From Deltaproteobacteria bacterium (GTDB lineage Bacteria > Desulfobacterota > Deferrimicrobia > Deferrimicrobiales > Deferrimicrobiaceae), in assembly GCA_025357175.1 (NCBI GenBank), contig JANXPS010000207.1, forward strand, positions 1 through 15,016: a DNA stretch of 15,016 nt. The letters are read 5' to 3'. How positions within the stretch are numbered: position 1 is the first letter of the stretch; each line of letters opens with the position of its first letter. A model generated the notes under the pieces. The model worked only from the letters and a program-made list of their open reading frames with translations, was not told the DNA's origin and did not search any database. The position numbers and the translations under genes are program-made. Of the stretch, positions 14,250 to 15,016 are shown in pieces.

Positions 14250-15016
14250 AGCGCTCCCTCCCCGCTCCGGACTCCGGTTGCCCCGGCGGCGCGAAGCGCT
14301 TCCGCGGCCCTTACGGCCTGTTCGCCGGGCTCGACCGCGGCGCAGACGGCGATCATGCCGTCGTGGATCGCAGCGTCGGCGATGCGGCCGACACGCCGGA
14401 AAGGCTTGAGCCGCATGGAGTAGAAGCCGCCAGCGGCCGTGGCCAGCAACGCCCCGAGCATCGCGATCTCGTAGGTGACGATGATCGTCGGCGGAATCGA
14501 GACGATTGCCTTGCCCCCGGTGATGATCGGGTAGTCGAGATAGGTGAGGACGGACAGCGCCATGCCGGCGAGAGCCCCCGCGATCCAGGCGGCCAGGACG
14601 GCCCAGTGGAGCCGGATGCGGCCCCGGTCGGCCACGACCGCGCCGGAGGGCAGCGGGACGGAGGAGAGCGTCGTCAGCCGGTTTGCGGGGAGCGGCATCG
14701 CCCGCAGCGCGGCGCTCCCGGCCGACGCGGAAACCACGTCCCGGAACAACCCGAGGACGATCGTCCCGGAGGAAAGGGGGCGGAGGGCATCGGCACCCGC
14801 ATCCCCTTCGCCGTGGAGAAAGGAGGGCAGCGTGCTCTCTCCGACCGTCCGCTCGCTGGTCCGGAAGAGCTGTTCCTTGAGGTCGGCTGGAACCAGGTCC
14901 ATGGCCGCGGTGCGGACGGAGGCGAACCGATCGACGGTGGGGGCCTCCGGCTTCGCACCCGGCTTGGGACCGGCGTTCCACGCGGAGTTGCCCGTCGCGA
15001 CCTTCAACGCGACGGC
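14246..15016 (-). CDS. ActD-like (DUF3341) membrane protein, 5' end outside window
   Basis: The C-terminal ~170 residues match ActD, the two-helix subunit of alternative complex III. Numbering from the TTG at 15007, the domain opens near residue 81 (GTIVLGLFRDV, then LTTLSSVPLPSG). It has membrane helices at about 133-157 and 174-196, joined by a loop reading DYPIITGGKAIVSIPP, close to the ActD DYPLNVGG-type loop. It ends in a small domain with AAGATGV. In front lie at least 80 further residues, Pro/Ala-rich then charged, that standard ActD (about 170-190 residues) lacks. The frame is open to the window edge, so the TTG at 15007 is not a trustworthy start and the gene is probably longer; the extension could be the tail of a fused upstream subunit. 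It overlaps the ActE-like gene by four bases (GTGA). Confidence 0.75.
   Translation of the reverse strand, partial: AVALKVATGNSAWNAGPKPGAKPEAPTVDRFASVRTAAMDLVPADLKEQLFRTSERTVGESTLPSFLHGEGDAGADALRPLSSGTIVLGLFRDVVSASAGSAALRAMPLPANRLTTLSSVPLPSGAVVADRGRIRLHWAVLAAWIAGALAGMALSVLTYLDYPIITGGKAIVSIPPTIIVTYEIAMLGALLATAAGGFYSMRLKPFRRVGRIADAAIHDGMIAVCAAVEPGEQAVRAAEALRAAGATGVRSGEGAL
14257..14261 (-). promoter_or_regulatory. Ribosome binding site that favours the GTG start of the ActE-like gene
   Basis: On the minus strand GGAGG is followed by seven bases and then GTG (14249-14247), which overlaps the preceding stop codon as GTGA. The downstream ATG at 14237 lacks a comparable site. Confidence 0.6.

Noticed and set aside
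13260..14423. 387-codon plus-strand open frame over the Rieske and ActE-like genes
   Set aside because: The minus-strand genes have cofactor motifs and ribosome sites; the plus-strand frame has none.

Overview
The window is GC-rich and gene-dense. It carries two convergent respiratory gene sets, preceded by the end of a potassium-pump operon. Gene content suggests a Gram-negative, respiring bacterium with many c-type cytochromes, probably a deltaproteobacterial (Desulfobacterota/Desulfuromonadota-like) lineage. This placement is inferred from the mixture of multiheme cytochromes, a caa3 oxidase, a b6-type cytochrome b and alternative-complex-III-like subunits. No ribosomal RNA or marker gene is present to confirm it.

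Plus strand, 1-3427: the 3' part of kdpB, then kdpC, then a short KdpD-like protein. The latter has the KdpD ATP-binding domain and a universal-stress domain. In place of the membrane and histidine-kinase half it ends in a PTS EIIA (fructose/nitrogen type) domain with an apparent phospho-acceptor histidine. No kdpE follows.

Plus strand, 3537-11372: an apparent operon behind a candidate sigma-70 promoter that contains a near-perfect dyad. It encodes an octaheme cytochrome of the hydroxylamine oxidoreductase (HAO) superfamily, a Sco copper chaperone, caa3 oxidase subunits II, I, III and IV, heme A synthase (CtaA) and heme O synthase (CtaB). Several junctions are ATGA or GTGA overlaps. The oxidase is of the A2 type, with a Tyr-Ser motif instead of the D-channel glutamate. 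A small Cse60-like protein follows after a 99-bp gap.

Minus strand, 15016-11412 (read right to left): a second operon encoding a quinol-oxidising module. It has an ActD-like (DUF3341) protein running off the window edge, an ActE-like monoheme lipoprotein cytochrome c, a Rieske protein with a probable low-potential cluster, a fused b6-type cytochrome b with a PEWY motif, and a C-terminally anchored pentaheme cytochrome c. It therefore combines parts of alternative complex III with a Rieske/cytochrome b core and has no recognisable cytochrome c1.

Inferred logic: the minus-strand complex oxidises (mena)quinol and passes electrons through cytochromes c to the caa3 oxidase. The HAO-like octaheme enzyme adds or removes electrons for nitrogen chemistry in the same periplasm. 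The two sets converge on a short intergenic hairpin near 11383-11410. No gene-free stretch exceeds about 110 bases. No tRNA, rRNA, CRISPR array or insertion sequence was seen.
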